A stretch of 64,000 nt of DNA from CAVONV01 sp963697355. GTDB lineage: Bacteria > Acidobacteriota > Vicinamibacteria > Marinacidobacterales > DATDRI01. The notes under the pieces were generated by a model. It had not been told where the DNA came from. It saw only the letters and a program-made list of their open reading frames with translations, and made no database searches. The stretch covers positions 97,019 to 161,018 of the forward strand of contig CAVONV010000012.1 of assembly GCA_963697355.1 (NCBI GenBank), read 5' to 3'. Of the stretch, positions 1 through 9,900 are shown piece after piece. The number at the start of each line of letters is the position of its first letter. Within the stretch, counting starts at the first letter, position 1. Made by a program: the position numbers and the translations under genes.

Positions 1-696
1 GGGCCTTCCTTTTTGTACGCTATCGACAAGATGACGGGCAAAGATGTGTGGAAAGTCGAGCGCGACGAGATCACTTCCTGGACGACTCCTCTTGTCGTCG
101 AGCATGATGGACAACACCAGGTCATCACCAGCGCGACCAACATGGTGCGCAGCTACGATGCGTCTTCGGGGGAGTTGATTTGGGAGACCAGCGGCATGAC
201 GCTCAATGCGATTCCTATGCCGGTCTACACTGACGGTTTGGTCTTGGTCACCAGCGGATTTCGAGGTAACGCGCTTCTGGCGATCAACCTTGATGCTGCC
301 AAAGGTGACATCACTGACTCCGACGCCATCGTGTGGAAGCTCGATAAAGACACACCGTATGCGCCGTCACCTTTGCTTTACGACGACATCATCTATTTCC
401 TGAAAACCAACACGGCGATTCTTTCCAGCTTCAATGCAAAGACCGGTGAGGAGAACTATCGACAACAGCGGCTGGACGACATGGGAACCGTTTATTCCTC
501 ACCGGTGGGTGCCGCCGGCCGGGTCTATATCACCGACCGAGACGGCAACACGACGGTGATCCGACACGGTTCGAAGTTCGAGGTGCTGGCCAAGAACGCG
601 CTCGACGATGGTTTCGACGCCTCCATGGCGGTTGTCGACAACGAGATCTATCTGCGGGGTCACAGCAATCTCTATTGCATCGCGCGAGAACAGTGA
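1..696 (+). CDS. PQQ-like beta-propeller repeat protein, 3' part
   Basis: The frame is open from base 1, so the N-terminus lies outside the window and about 231 C-terminal residues remain. Propeller-blade motifs recur: LYAIDKMTGKDVW near the start, SYDASSGELIWE around residue 55, and SSFNAKTGEENYRQ near residue 145. These match the 'lyaldaktGkvlW' tryptophan-docking motif of the BamB/PQQ-dehydrogenase-like repeat family. Such proteins are usually exported and act as scaffolds or binding proteins; no PQQ-ligand residues can be judged here. Two relatives occur on the minus strand at 34170-37018, so the family is expanded in this genome. Family assignment is firm, function unknown. Confidence 0.85.
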   Translation, partial: GPSFLYAIDKMTGKDVWKVERDEITSWTTPLVVEHDGQHQVITSATNMVRSYDASSGELIWETSGMTLNAIPMPVYTDGLVLVTSGFRGNALLAINLDAAKGDITDSDAIVWKLDKDTPYAPSPLLYDDIIYFLKTNTAILSSFNAKTGEENYRQQRLDDMGTVYSSPVGAAGRVYITDRDGNTTVIRHGSKFEVLAKNALDDGFDASMAVVDNEIYLRGHSNLYCIAREQ

Positions 697-968
697 CACG
701 TCAGTCGGGCCTCTCTTTGTTGGCGGGACTAGCGGTCGAACACCATCGTGGCCAAGCGATTTCCGTAGTGGATTGAGAGCGTCATCTTACACGCAGAGCT
801 TGCGATCTGAAAGAACAATGCCTCCCCAGCGCAGACTCAGGTAGTTACCCTAACTGCCATGCCTTCCCAATCAGAAGAAGTCATCAAAGCCAGACTCCGT
901 TTCCCGATCTACAAAAGTCCAAACTCGTGAGAAAATAGGACGATAACGTCCTTTGGATCCAATTTCCT

Positions 969-1769
969 ATGGCAATGAAGGGAAAGCTAGAAGATACTCC
1001 TTTGCAGGAAGTTCTCCAGGTATCCGCCTATTCAGCGCGGAGTGGTGTCCTCAATGTAAACGGCCCGACCACGAGCGGGAGCGTGCTCTTTCAGGAAGGG
1101 AATGTCGTTTGCGCCTACACGGCGTCGACGCGTTCGTTACTTGAAAGAGCGGGTGAAGAAACGGATGTCCGGAACTGTCTCGGTTTGAGGCGGATTCAGG
1201 CCCTCGCGGCGTTGGTGGAGATGTTCGACCTCCGTGAGGGATTCTACTACTTCACGCCAAGCTCGGAGCCCGTCCGGGAAATAGAAGGCGTTGACACGAG
1301 GCTTTTCTATGAGCGGGGCGCTTTGGACACAGGAGATTTGCTCCTGGCCTTCGAGAGAGCCATGGCGTCTGAACAGCCTCCGCCAGTGCCCGTGAAACGT
1401 GAGGAGGCCTCGACGTCATACCAACGGCGCCATCCACGATTTGGACCCGTCATGATGAAGGCTAAGCTCGCGAACGCGGAGTCGAGTTTCGAAGGTTTTC
1501 TCACCACCGTGAGTGTGGGCGGTGCCCTCTTCCAGACCGAAGACCTGCCTCAGATCGACACGTTCTACGAGCTCCAATTCACTCTGCCGCGAGATTTAGG
1601 ACCCTGCCAAGCCTATGCGAAAGTCGTATGGGCTAATGTTCATGTATCGTCCACAAAAAGGGGAGTGGGTCTCCAATTCGAACGGATGCCGATCGAGTCT
1701 TTGCAGAGGTTGAAGCGCTATCTGGAGGAGTTCCAGCAGCTGGCCTCAGACATGGACATCGATGCGTGA
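969..1769 (+). CDS. DUF4388 - PilZ domain protein
   Basis: A 266-residue cytoplasmic protein. Residues 3-110 resemble DUF4388 (GKLEDTPLQEVLQ, then SGVLNV and the GSVLFQEGNVVCA strand), a domain common in delta-proteobacterial and acidobacterial signalling proteins. Residues 150-255 form a PilZ domain: the RRHPRF segment supplies the arginine motif and SVGGALF the second (D/N)xSxxG-like motif, with Asp replaced by Val-Ser-Val. PilZ domains bind cyclic di-GMP, and here the RxxxR motif is only partly kept, so binding is uncertain. The start at 969 has no clear Shine-Dalgarno; the alternative ATG at 975 is equally possible. A PilT-like ATPase sits 50 kb away, so a link to surface motility is conceivable but unproven. 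Confidence 0.8.
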   Translation: MAMKGKLEDTPLQEVLQVSAYSARSGVLNVNGPTTSGSVLFQEGNVVCAYTASTRSLLERAGEETDVRNCLGLRRIQALAALVEMFDLREGFYYFTPSSEPVREIEGVDTRLFYERGALDTGDLLLAFERAMASEQPPPVPVKREEASTSYQRRHPRFGPVMMKAKLANAESSFEGFLTTVSVGGALFQTEDLPQIDTFYELQFTLPRDLGPCQAYAKVVWANVHVSSTKRGVGLQFERMPIESLQRLKRYLEEFQQLASDMDIDA

Positions 1770-1777
1770 CTGGGTCT

Positions 1778-1856
1778 GCACGTCATTCCCAAAACCCGCA
1801 CGTCATGGTCCCAGATCAGCAGCTCATGGTCCAAATCCGCACGTCATGCGGATAGT
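1778..1856. repeat. Four-copy 20-21 bp tandem repeat
   Basis: Four imperfect copies start at 1778, 1798, 1819 and 1839. Each begins GCACGTCAT (one copy GCAGCTCAT) and is followed by a (G)TCCCAAAAYC-like segment. The array lies just downstream of the PilZ gene and has no coding potential. The same unit reappears at 61013-61092, so this is a dispersed minisatellite-like family and not chance. Confidence 0.75.
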
Positions 1857-2090
1857 GTTCCATCGCGTGGGGCCGCCCGGCTGCAGTCGATATCTTTGAT
1901 TAGGTGTTTACCGCTCCGGGTTCTCCAGATCTGTCGACCGACCTGCGGTATAGAACCCTCGCCTTCACGGGGGTTTTACCCAACAGTTGAGAACCGGTCA
2001 TAGATCACAGAAGCGCAGAGAATAAGCCGCTACCTTTGGGTCCACTGTCCATCAGCACGCGGATCGCTCTACCAAAAGAAAGGGGCGAAC

Positions 2091-3086
2091 ATGATCTTCC
2101 AAGGCACGAAAAGGACTGGTTGCTGGCGATGTGCCGCGGTCGTTTGTTTCGGTGTGATTTTTCTCTTCTCCGTCGCGGCCGACGCCCAACCCGGCCTTTC
2201 GTCGAAATACTATCGCGATAACGGAATCGAGCAGGATCCCGACGTCATCTTCGCTGAGAACTTCGAGACCGGGACGCCGGGTGACCTGGCCACGAGATGG
2301 ACGGATGTCAAGAACGCCAGCGGCATGTCGTATGTGGGTGACGTCCCAACGGAAAGCGGTGGAACCCGCGCGCTCGAGATGACGTCGATCGGTGGGCAAA
2401 ATACGGGCGGACATTTGTACCGAAGGCTTACCGCCGGACATGATGAGCTCTATCTTCGCTACTACGTCAAATATGCGTCAGGCGGCGCGTATCATCATTG
2501 CGGTGGATACATCGGAGGGTACTATCCGCCGACCAACTGGCCGCAGGGTGGTGCCGGAATCAGGCCGACGGGGGATGACCGCTTTTCCATCGGTGCCGAA
2601 CCGGTCGAACAGTCTCTGCGGTTCGACTTCTATGTCTACTGGATGCGCATGCGGGGCTCACCCGACAATCATTTCTGGGGAAACGATTTCATCCAGGACG
2701 ACAACTTGAGGGTGGTCGTGGACCAATGGATGTCGGTGGAAGTCATGGTCAAGATGAACGACCCCGTCCATGGCATGTCCGGAGAGTTGGCTCTTTGGGT
2801 CAACGGAAATCAGGTAATGCACCTGGGGGAGGGATTTCCGAATGGGAATTGGGTGTGGGACAGCTTCCACCCGGATCCGACGGGCGATCCCTTCGAGGGC
2901 TTCCAATGGCGGAACGTCACCGATCTGTCGATCAACTGGATTTGGCTTCTACACTATGTCACACAGGATCCCGCCGGCTACGTAGGCAAGATATGGTATG
3001 ACGACGTCGTTCTGGCGACGAGCTACATCGGCCCCATCAACACATCGTCGCCCGCGGTTCCCACGGGACTCAGGATAGTGCGCTAG
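2091..3086 (+). CDS. Secreted beta-sandwich (polysaccharide-lyase-like) hypothetical protein
   Basis: A 331-residue protein with a signal peptide: basic start (KRTGCWR), hydrophobic core to about residue 28, and likely cleavage after ADA before QPG. The mature part has an FAENFETGTPGD opening and alternating strands with many aromatic residues (LRYYVKYASGG, RFDFYVYWMRMRG, LALWVNGNQV, KIWYDDVVLAT). This pattern is typical of jelly-roll, concanavalin-like folds such as polysaccharide lyase families that bind or cleave uronic-acid polymers. I see no decisive catalytic signature, so enzyme versus binding protein is open. The start at 2091 follows an AAGGGGCGAAC ribosome-binding region. A half copy of a transposon-type end (GAAAGGTGCCAG) lies 4 bases past the stop. 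Confidence 0.7.
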   Translation: MIFQGTKRTGCWRCAAVVCFGVIFLFSVAADAQPGLSSKYYRDNGIEQDPDVIFAENFETGTPGDLATRWTDVKNASGMSYVGDVPTESGGTRALEMTSIGGQNTGGHLYRRLTAGHDELYLRYYVKYASGGAYHHCGGYIGGYYPPTNWPQGGAGIRPTGDDRFSIGAEPVEQSLRFDFYVYWMRMRGSPDNHFWGNDFIQDDNLRVVVDQWMSVEVMVKMNDPVHGMSGELALWVNGNQVMHLGEGFPNGNWVWDSFHPDPTGDPFEGFQWRNVTDLSINWIWLLHYVTQDPAGYVGKIWYDDVVLATSYIGPINTSSPAVPTGLRIVR

Positions 3087-3259
3087 CGAAGAAAGGTGCC
3101 AGAATCCCAACCGGAGAAATGACCCTACCCGGCGCGCAATGAATCCAGGTTCGAGACGGAACAAATCCCGCGTTCCACCCGTACTCCCATAATGGTGCAG
3201 ATTGCCTACAAGGAAACGGGGAGCAAGAACTTCAAACAATTGAAGAAAGGAGCAACGGA

Positions 3260-4540
3260 ATGAGCCGATTCCGTATGATCATACTTGCAGCGACCGCACT
3301 ATCCTTCGTCGTCGTTAACTCGATTGCGGCCAAGAGCAAAGATGTTCGTGAGTTCGAGTGGACGACCAAGTCAGAAGAAGCCAAAGACCAACTAGCCGAG
3401 CTTCAAAACCGCATCGAGAATTTCGAGGCGGGTCCTTCGCTGGTGGAGCTCGGACAGAAGATTGTCGCGTCAGATCCTGAATTCGCGATGGGTATGTACT
3501 ACCTCTCCGCGGTCGTGCCGCCACCAGATAATCAGGCACACCTCGATAAAGCCGTGGAGCTTTCGAAGAACGCCTCGGATGGGGAGAGGAGGTTCATCGA
3601 AGCGATGGCCGTGGCTCGTCGAAACGGAGGGGCCAACTTCCAGGCCGCGGTACCTGACCTGGAAAAGCTGGCCGCCGACTATCCCGACGAGCGATTGGTT
3701 TTTATGATCTTGGGCCAAGTCTACCAAGCGACGAATGCGAGCGACAAAGCACGCAAAGCCTTCGAACGGGCCCTCGAGATCGGTCCGCCCAGCGCGCGTG
3801 CCCGCACGTTTATTGCAAACACTGGGCTATTAAATGGCCACTACGGCGAGGCGAGGGCGACATTCCAAGACGTGGCCAAGGGTCTACCGGAGAGCTCCGT
3901 TCCTTTTGCCATACGCTACGGTGTTGCCTTCAGCTACCTTTATGAAAGCAACTCCGACAAAGCCATCGAGGCTCTCGAGACCTACGTCGAGGAGTACAAG
4001 GCGAGTGGTGCCTCGCAGAACTTTCCCGAGGTGTTCATCTGGAACTCCATCGCTCGGATCCAGCTGGAAGCGGGTCGGCCGACAGAAGCCATTGAGTCCT
4101 ACAAAAAGGGCTACGAGAGCGTGCCCTCTTCCAACCTATCGGAAGATCAAAAACAACTCTGGTTGGGACGTCTTCGTCACGGCAAATGCCGTGCGCTTGC
4201 CAAGATGGGTAAGCACGAAGAGGCTTGGGCGGAATCGGAGGAGATCCGTAAGATGATCGACGCCGGCGGTGAATCAGCCCAGCAATACTTGCCCGCTTAC
4301 CACTACCTCATCGGCTACCTCAAGCTCGAAAGCAGTGAGTGGGACGCTGCTCTGGAACACTTGAAGAAAGCTGATATGACCGACCCCTTTCAAAAACTTC
4401 TATTGGCCCGGGCCTACGACAAGAAAGGCAGCAAGGAAGATGCTTTGGAAGCCTACAAGGAGGTCGTCTCCTCCAATATCAACGGGCTCGAACGAGCACT
4501 GGCCTATCCAGAAGCTAAGAAGAAGCTCTCTACTTCCTGA
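3260..4540 (+). CDS. Exported tetratricopeptide-repeat protein
   Basis: A 426-residue protein with a signal peptide (residues 1-24, ending SIAAKS) followed by helical repeats. TPR-like helices are clear at LIFGQVYQA/KARKAFERALEIGP (around residues 155-175), PTEAIESYKKGYESVP (near 275) and EDALEAYKEVVSSN (near 400). These repeats act as protein-protein adaptors, here probably periplasmic. A strong AAGAAAGGAGC ribosome-binding site precedes the ATG. No partner domain is fused. The closest neighbours are the secreted beta-sandwich gene upstream and an inserted repeat element downstream. Confidence 0.85.
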   Translation: MSRFRMIILAATALSFVVVNSIAAKSKDVREFEWTTKSEEAKDQLAELQNRIENFEAGPSLVELGQKIVASDPEFAMGMYYLSAVVPPPDNQAHLDKAVELSKNASDGERRFIEAMAVARRNGGANFQAAVPDLEKLAADYPDERLVFMILGQVYQATNASDKARKAFERALEIGPPSARARTFIANTGLLNGHYGEARATFQDVAKGLPESSVPFAIRYGVAFSYLYESNSDKAIEALETYVEEYKASGASQNFPEVFIWNSIARIQLEAGRPTEAIESYKKGYESVPSSNLSEDQKQLWLGRLRHGKCRALAKMGKHEEAWAESEEIRKMIDAGGESAQQYLPAYHYLIGYLKLESSEWDAALEHLKKADMTDPFQKLLLARAYDKKGSKEDALEAYKEVVSSNINGLERALAYPEAKKKLSTS

Positions 4541-4574
4541 TTTCTTGTGTCCCGCTGTGCAGAATCAGAATGAA

Positions 4575-4817
4575 GAAAGGTGCCAGGCCCGTTGTTACGC
4601 ATTTTTGTGGAGACGGCCGTTCGACAACGGCGAAAGCGTGGTGAATTGGTTCCAATTTGGCGACCTACCATCGAGACGAGAAAATCTGTCGCTCGAGCCA
4701 TCCGAAGAAGGACAAGGACAACGCATTCCTTGACGGCCTCAACAAATTGGATCACTCACGGTCCGGGGTTGAGCGATGTCATAGCATAATAACGGAACAG
4801 CGTGCCTGGCACCTTTC
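4575..4817. mobile_element. 243-bp MITE/REP-like element with 14-bp terminal inverted repeats
   Basis: GAAAGGTGCCAGGC at 4575-4588 is perfectly inverted as GCCTGGCACCTTTC at 4804-4817. The interior has no convincing ORF. The terminal sequence resembles the ends of REP elements associated with RAYT (Y1) transposases, which often read GGTGCCAGGCACC. It fills the gap between the TPR gene and the convergent membrane-protein gene, and its right end overlaps that gene's stop codon. No transposase is present nearby, so the element would be non-autonomous. Confidence 0.6.
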
Positions 4818-5517
4818 ACCTACGACCGGAAAGAAAGATCCGCAACACGTACCAAAACATCAGCGCAACCGACGCAAAAAGTGCCAGCGCCGCGGCGACG
4901 TATCGGTCCTCGGGGTAGACGCGCAGCACGTTGGAGGTGTCGTAGAGGATGGCGGCCCCCGCAAGGCCGACCATGGCGACGGAAAAGTACGTTCCCAGGT
5001 CGAAGCCGAAGATCACACCAGCGACGATCAAAACCAAGGCGACAATGAATGACCAGCGGAGGATTCCTCCCAGAAAGGAAAAATCCCTCCGTGTGACGAA
5101 GGCGACTCCGGTGAGACCGACGAAAGCGAGCAGCGTCACCATGGCAGCACTTTCAATTGTTCCCGGTGCGTAGAACTGGGCGATATAGAGAAGCGGCACG
5201 AATATGATGGCTTCCGCGAAAACAAAGACCGATAGCGATAGATATTGAGCGGGAAGAGACCGGGAGCTGAGCGCGGTTCGGCTCGCAAACCAGTTCACGA
5301 TCATGAATCCGCCCAGGATGAAGAGCCAATTCACTCCGAGCATGGAGCGGGCCAGCGTCTCCGCAACACCGCTCTTGAAGAGCAAGATTTCGATTCCGGC
5401 AAAGCCCAGAATGGCTACGAGCAGGTGAGTGTAGGTTCGGGTAATGAATGTGGCGCGCTCGTCCACTCCAATCGCAGCCACAGGAAGTGCATTTTGCATG
5501 GAGTACGTTTCACTCAT
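4816..5517 (-). CDS. Bax inhibitor-1 / YccA family integral membrane protein
   Basis: A 233-residue protein of about seven membrane segments, matching the BI-1 (UPF0005/YccA) family in size. Visible hydrophobic helices include LLVAILGFAGIEILLF, WLFILGGFMIVNWF, YLSLSVFVFAEAIIFVPLLY, VTLLAFVGLTGVAFV, and the C-terminal pair ending in ALMFWYVLRIFLS. The family's late acidic motif is present as ILYDTSNVL, corresponding to the Asp residues that gate calcium/proton leak in characterised homologues. I chose the start at 5517 because GGAGAA lies 7 bases upstream; a longer open frame to 5748 crosses a remnant of another gene. Its stop overlaps the end of the repeat element at 4575-4817. Confidence 0.88.
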   Translation of the reverse strand: MSETYSMQNALPVAAIGVDERATFITRTYTHLLVAILGFAGIEILLFKSGVAETLARSMLGVNWLFILGGFMIVNWFASRTALSSRSLPAQYLSLSVFVFAEAIIFVPLLYIAQFYAPGTIESAAMVTLLAFVGLTGVAFVTRRDFSFLGGILRWSFIVALVLIVAGVIFGFDLGTYFSVAMVGLAGAAILYDTSNVLRVYPEDRYVAAALALFASVALMFWYVLRIFLSGRR

Positions 5518-5649
5518 AGTGTTTTCTCCTTGAACGAAGGCGGTGAGGCCTTCCCCCATCTTCAGGAGTATACCTCGTTCGAGGGATTCCTTGTGATACT
5601 TAGACACCGATGGGGTCCGAATCCCCCCTTCGATAACCAGAGACACCAC

Positions 5650-5802
5650 CGGTTCCCGAATGCAGAGACCTTGCGCCGACTCGCAGACGCCTTGCGTGTG
5701 AGGGCGGACTACCTCCTCGGTCGCGTGAAAGAGCCCACCGGAAAGCACCTCGAGGCGGCGGACCCCGAAATCGCGATGCTATTCCGGCGCTTCCGTGCAT
5801 AG
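5650..5802 (+). pseudogene. C-terminal remnant of an XRE-type helix-turn-helix regulator
   Basis: About 50 codons read NAETLRRLADALRV then ADYLLGRVKEPTG and end MLFRRFRA-stop. The first part is the final helix of the Cro/CI-type HTH domain plus the linker typical of small XRE regulators. The recognition helix and N-terminus are missing: upstream sequence in this frame is antisense to the membrane-protein gene. The fragment ends 10 bases before the convergent Fic gene, suggesting both came in as, or were damaged by, one rearrangement. Confidence 0.6.
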
Positions 5803-5812
5803 TTGCTCGCCC

Positions 5813-6841
5813 TTACCTTTCTTCACGTTGTTGCCGCCACCTGCGGCCTCTACCGGTCAGGCGGTAGCGCTGGGTTGGGCTGCGAGGTGAATCGGGCTGA
5901 GTGCGCTCGATCCAGCCGCCTTCCAACGCCGGGTTGAGGTAGTTCTCACGAAACGTTGGCCGATGGGACAAACCCATCGCCTTCATGAGATCATTGCTGC
6001 CAAGTTCGCCGGTTCCAATCGCCTCGATCAACGAGGCTACTTGGTCGGTTACTTGGTCGCCCGCTTGGTCGGTAGTCACAGCTTCGTGGATGGCGTCGCG
6101 CAAGGCGCTCAACATGAACTCGATAAAGGGCGTGGCATCGGTGCGTTGATCGGCCTCGGCCAATACGTGATAGTAGGCCTCCTGCCGCTCACGGATGACG
6201 GTTTCCACAGGTAGGTAGGTCAGCAACGGTTGCCAGCTGCGCAGAATCAGGGTTTGCCAAAGTCGTCCCATCCGGCCATTGCCGTCAGCAAAGGGATGGA
6301 TAAACTCGAATTCATAGTGAAAGACACAACTGGCCGCCAGCGGGTGTTCGTTGGTCTCCTCCAGCCATTTGAGCAGGTCGGCCATCAAACGCGGCACCCG
6401 GTCGGCAGGCGGTGCCATATGCAGCAGTTGTTCGCCCCGGAAGATCCCGACACCACCGGAACGGTATTTGCCGGGGTGGTCCACCAATCCAGACATCAGC
6501 AACCCATGCGCGGCCAGTAGAGCCTCTTGAGAGGTTGCGTCCCATTCCTCCATCGCCTCGTAAGTGGCAAAGGCGTTGCGTACCTCTTGAATCTCACGGG
6601 GATGTCCCAGCACCCGTTTGCCCTCGATCACCGCAGTGACCTGCTCGAGGGTTAGGGTGTTGTTTTCGATGGCCAGGGAGGCATGGATGGTGCGGATGCG
6701 GTTTTCCCGGCGCAAACGTGGTGTCAGCTTCTGTTCCGCCAGCACGGTATAGCGGCCGATCATTTCGCCAATCTCCGCGACACGATTCAGAATCGCCGGG
6801 GTGATGGTGTAGGGTGGTTGGTAGCTTTTTGATTTCGCCAT
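5813..6841 (-). CDS. Fic family AMPylase-type protein with C-terminal winged helix
   Basis: A 342-residue protein, full length for its group. Residues 182-193 read HPFADGNGRMGR, the canonical HPFx(D/E)GNGRxxR active site that transfers AMP from ATP to target hydroxyls. Residues 55-60 (SLAIEN) fit the autoinhibitory (S/T)xxxE(G/N) motif placed before the Fic core, so this is a class II, self-inhibited Fic protein. The C-terminal part (about 255-342) with the repeated DQVTDQV stretch and ALEGGWIERT looks like the winged-helix tail common in Fic/DOC regulators. It is flanked by an XRE remnant and a short intergenic gap, consistent with horizontal acquisition. Target unknown. Confidence 0.92.
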   Translation of the reverse strand: MAKSKSYQPPYTITPAILNRVAEIGEMIGRYTVLAEQKLTPRLRRENRIRTIHASLAIENNTLTLEQVTAVIEGKRVLGHPREIQEVRNAFATYEAMEEWDATSQEALLAAHGLLMSGLVDHPGKYRSGGVGIFRGEQLLHMAPPADRVPRLMADLLKWLEETNEHPLAASCVFHYEFEFIHPFADGNGRMGRLWQTLILRSWQPLLTYLPVETVIRERQEAYYHVLAEADQRTDATPFIEFMLSALRDAIHEAVTTDQAGDQVTDQVASLIEAIGTGELGSNDLMKAMGLSHRPTFRENYLNPALEGGWIERTQPDSPRSPTQRYRLTGRGRRWRQQREER

Positions 6842-6990
6842 TCAAGCCCCCTCCAAAGATGCGTTGAAAACCCCGACCTCTCTTGACGTATGGTAGTTTT
6901 CTTTTCGACGAAGAGTCAAAGAGGCGCCGCGAAGGCGTTGGAAATATTCAGGGCGACGCTGATCGGTCTTGCTTGAACTCCCAGAACGTT

Positions 6991-9900
6991 CTACTCCGAG
7001 CGGAGCGATTCCAGTAGCGGCGAGTGGATCGAAGCCCAAACGGCGATGAGCGATGAGATTAAGCCGCTGGCCAAAACCGCGAGTAGTAGCAGACCGACGG
7101 AAGGAATAGAAAAGCCCCCACCTCGCGAGGCGAGCGCCGGGGCGATGGCGATGAGTGCGCAGACGGTCCCTGTGATGACCCCTCCAAGGAGAAGGAGAGC
7201 GCTTTCCGCAGTGACCATGAGAGCAAAGTGACCTCGACGGTAACCCACGGCTTGCAATAGAGCGAGCTCTCTTCGTCTTTCCAGAATGTTCCTGAGCATC
7301 ACGGCGGCCAGCCCGAGCGTGCCGAGGATGAGACCCAGACCTCCCAGCGACTGAAATGTGGACAAATAGGTATTTTCCACGCGATGGAAGTCCGCAATGC
7401 GCTCGTGGGTCGCGACGACATCGAAGCCAAAATCACCGAGCCGTTGTTCGAGGATCTCCGTGACCTGTGGCGTCGTCTGTGGCTCGGCCTCGATGAGAAA
7501 GAAGCGGAAGCCGCTCTCGTCGGGAAATGCTCGACGGAAGCTCGACTCGGCCATCAAGAGCTCACTTTGGAACAAGCTATCCGCGAGCGTGGCGACCAAC
7601 TTCAAACGAAGAGGCTCACCTACCGAGCGCGGGATGGTGAGCTCCTCACCGAGCTCGAGGTGAAGCACGTAGGTTGCGGAGCCGGCATCGCCGATCACAG
7701 GGATGGCGCCGTCAGCCTCTGTCTTGGTCAGAAGCAGCCAGGGGTTTTGCCGTTCCTCTTCGGTTTCGGCAAGGGAGGACTGGAATCGAAATCGTCGGCT
7801 TGCGATGAGCGTTGGGGGGACCGCTATGATCCGTGGGTTACTCGGCCGATACATATTGAGACAGCTCGTGTCCTCTCCGGGACGGACCCCGAACGGTACA
7901 AAATGGACATCGACCAAAGGCGAGCCATCTCCGGTGGGAAGATTCAGTGCGTCCTTGCCGTCTTCCGTGTTGGGATCGTAGTAGAGAGGAAGAAGGGATT
8001 CGGCCAGCAGGGAATAGCCTCCGTTGCCCGAATGCTCGTCCAGGATGAGCTCGTGGCTCGCGTCCCGCCGAAAGGCATCGACGGCCACGATGACGAAACT
8101 GGCAAAGGCAATCAATGCGATCGACACGAGGCTTCGTCCCGGACGGTGAGTGGCGTTCCTCAGCCCGAGTCGCACCATGGCACGTGGGGCCGATCCGACG
8201 AGAAGTGATGGATTCTTCCGACGGAGCCAAGACCATTGGAACGAGAGAAGCGCTACCAGTAGCAAACTGCCGGCACCGAAAAAGCCTGCGACCTGGTTCA
8301 TCCCACCAAGGATCGTCGCTAGGACCAGCGCGAAAGAGAGCAGCGTGGCCGTCATCCCGAGGACCAAGGGTCGGCGCGATACCGTCCGTGCACCGTTCGT
8401 TTCGCCTCCCATCAGCAGGTGGCGCGGGGTAGCCGGTTCGACACCACGGAGCGTCCAAGCGATGGCGAGTAGAGCAGCGAGAACGCCGCCCACACCTCCC
8501 AATGCCAAAGTGGTGTTGGATACGTGCAACGTGAGCAGCTTGGTCCCCACCGAATCGACCCACCAAGTCTTGAGGCCGAACATGATGAGCCAAGCATAAG
8601 CCACCGCGCCCGCCAGGCCGACGAGACTCCCCAATACCGCCAAAACACCACCTTCACGTAGGAAAAGCGCTCGGATCGCTTTGGGAGGAAAACCCATGGC
8701 GTGCAAGAGCCCCACTTCGCGGAGCCTCTGCTCCACACCGAGCTTGAAAAAGAGTCCCGTCAACAAAAGCGATGAGACGACCAAGAAGAAGCTGAAATAA
8801 GTGAAGTACTCGCTGAAATCGACAGCTCCACGAGACGCCTTGAGCCCCTCCGAGCGAGCAGGATAGACCGTGATCCCTAGTCGGAACGGATCCAACGCCG
8901 TCCGTAGGTCCGTCTCGAATGCTTCGATGTCAACGTGGCGGGAGTCGTAAACTCGGATGGATGTCAAGTTACCGTACGGGCTGCCCCAGAGCTTTTGCCC
9001 TTCCAAAAGTGGAACAAAGGCTTTTGGAGTCGTACCGTACTCGTCCCAGTAGTCTTCGTCCTTGTCTCGAATGCGGTCGAAATCCACGGGAAATGTCGGG
9101 TCCCAATCGACGAGGCGGAGTGACTCGGTGATGCCGGGGTAAACGGGTGCCCACCCGGGATCGCGAGCTTCACCTTTCAAGGCTAGCGTTCCTGCTACTT
9201 CGAAGCTCGCAGACTCGGTCGTGAGACGCCCCGATTCCTGCCAGATGTAGAACTCCATCGTCAATGGATCGCCGACCTTGGCATCCAGATCGTGAACGGC
9301 CCACTCGTTGAGAAAAATAGGAGTTGTGCCCACATCGGAAGGCTGTTCGAGTCCGAGGTGCTCGAAGCCCTGTGCGTCGACGGCTGTGACGAGGGAGTAA
9401 GGAGTTTGTCGATCCCCGACTCGCATCGAGTTGGCTAGGTAGGTGAAGACGGAAACCGTAGGGGCGTCCTGCTTGTCGGCTGCCTCTCGTGCGGCTTCGG
9501 CAAGCGTGTCACTCAACAGGATGCTTTCGCTCTCGACCGAGACCACTTCGGGTCGATCGAGCCGGCGCAGCTTGACTCCCACATCGTCCAACTGGAACGT
9601 TCGGCGAAAAAGATTCTCGAAACGTGCCGCGTCTCCGTTGTCGTCTCCCGTTTGCGACAAGAGGATGGAATTGACTCGCCCTTGCTGCTCGAGGTCCCTT
9701 TGAAGACGCCGCAGCGATACAAAAACGGCACGAACCGTTCCTTGGTGAGGGTAGAGGGCGAACTCCGTGAGCGAAGAATCCGGGGGCCAATCTTTTGAAG
9801 ACAGGCGGAGCGTTCGGCCCAAATCCTCTTTCTGCCCGTGTAGCGAGTCCTCGGGTATTTCAGAAGGCTTACCGACACGTAGCAGGATGGTGTCACCTGA

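Noticed and set aside
5605..5640. tRNA T-arm-like sequence (GGGGTCCGAATCCCC)
   Set aside because: A TPsiC-like stem is visible, but no matching acceptor, D-arm or anticodon stem lies upstream, and no CCA-compatible end; likely chance.
5245..5648. Plus-strand open frame preceding the XRE remnant
   Set aside because: This stretch is antisense to the Bax-inhibitor gene; only the last 50 codons resemble a known family.
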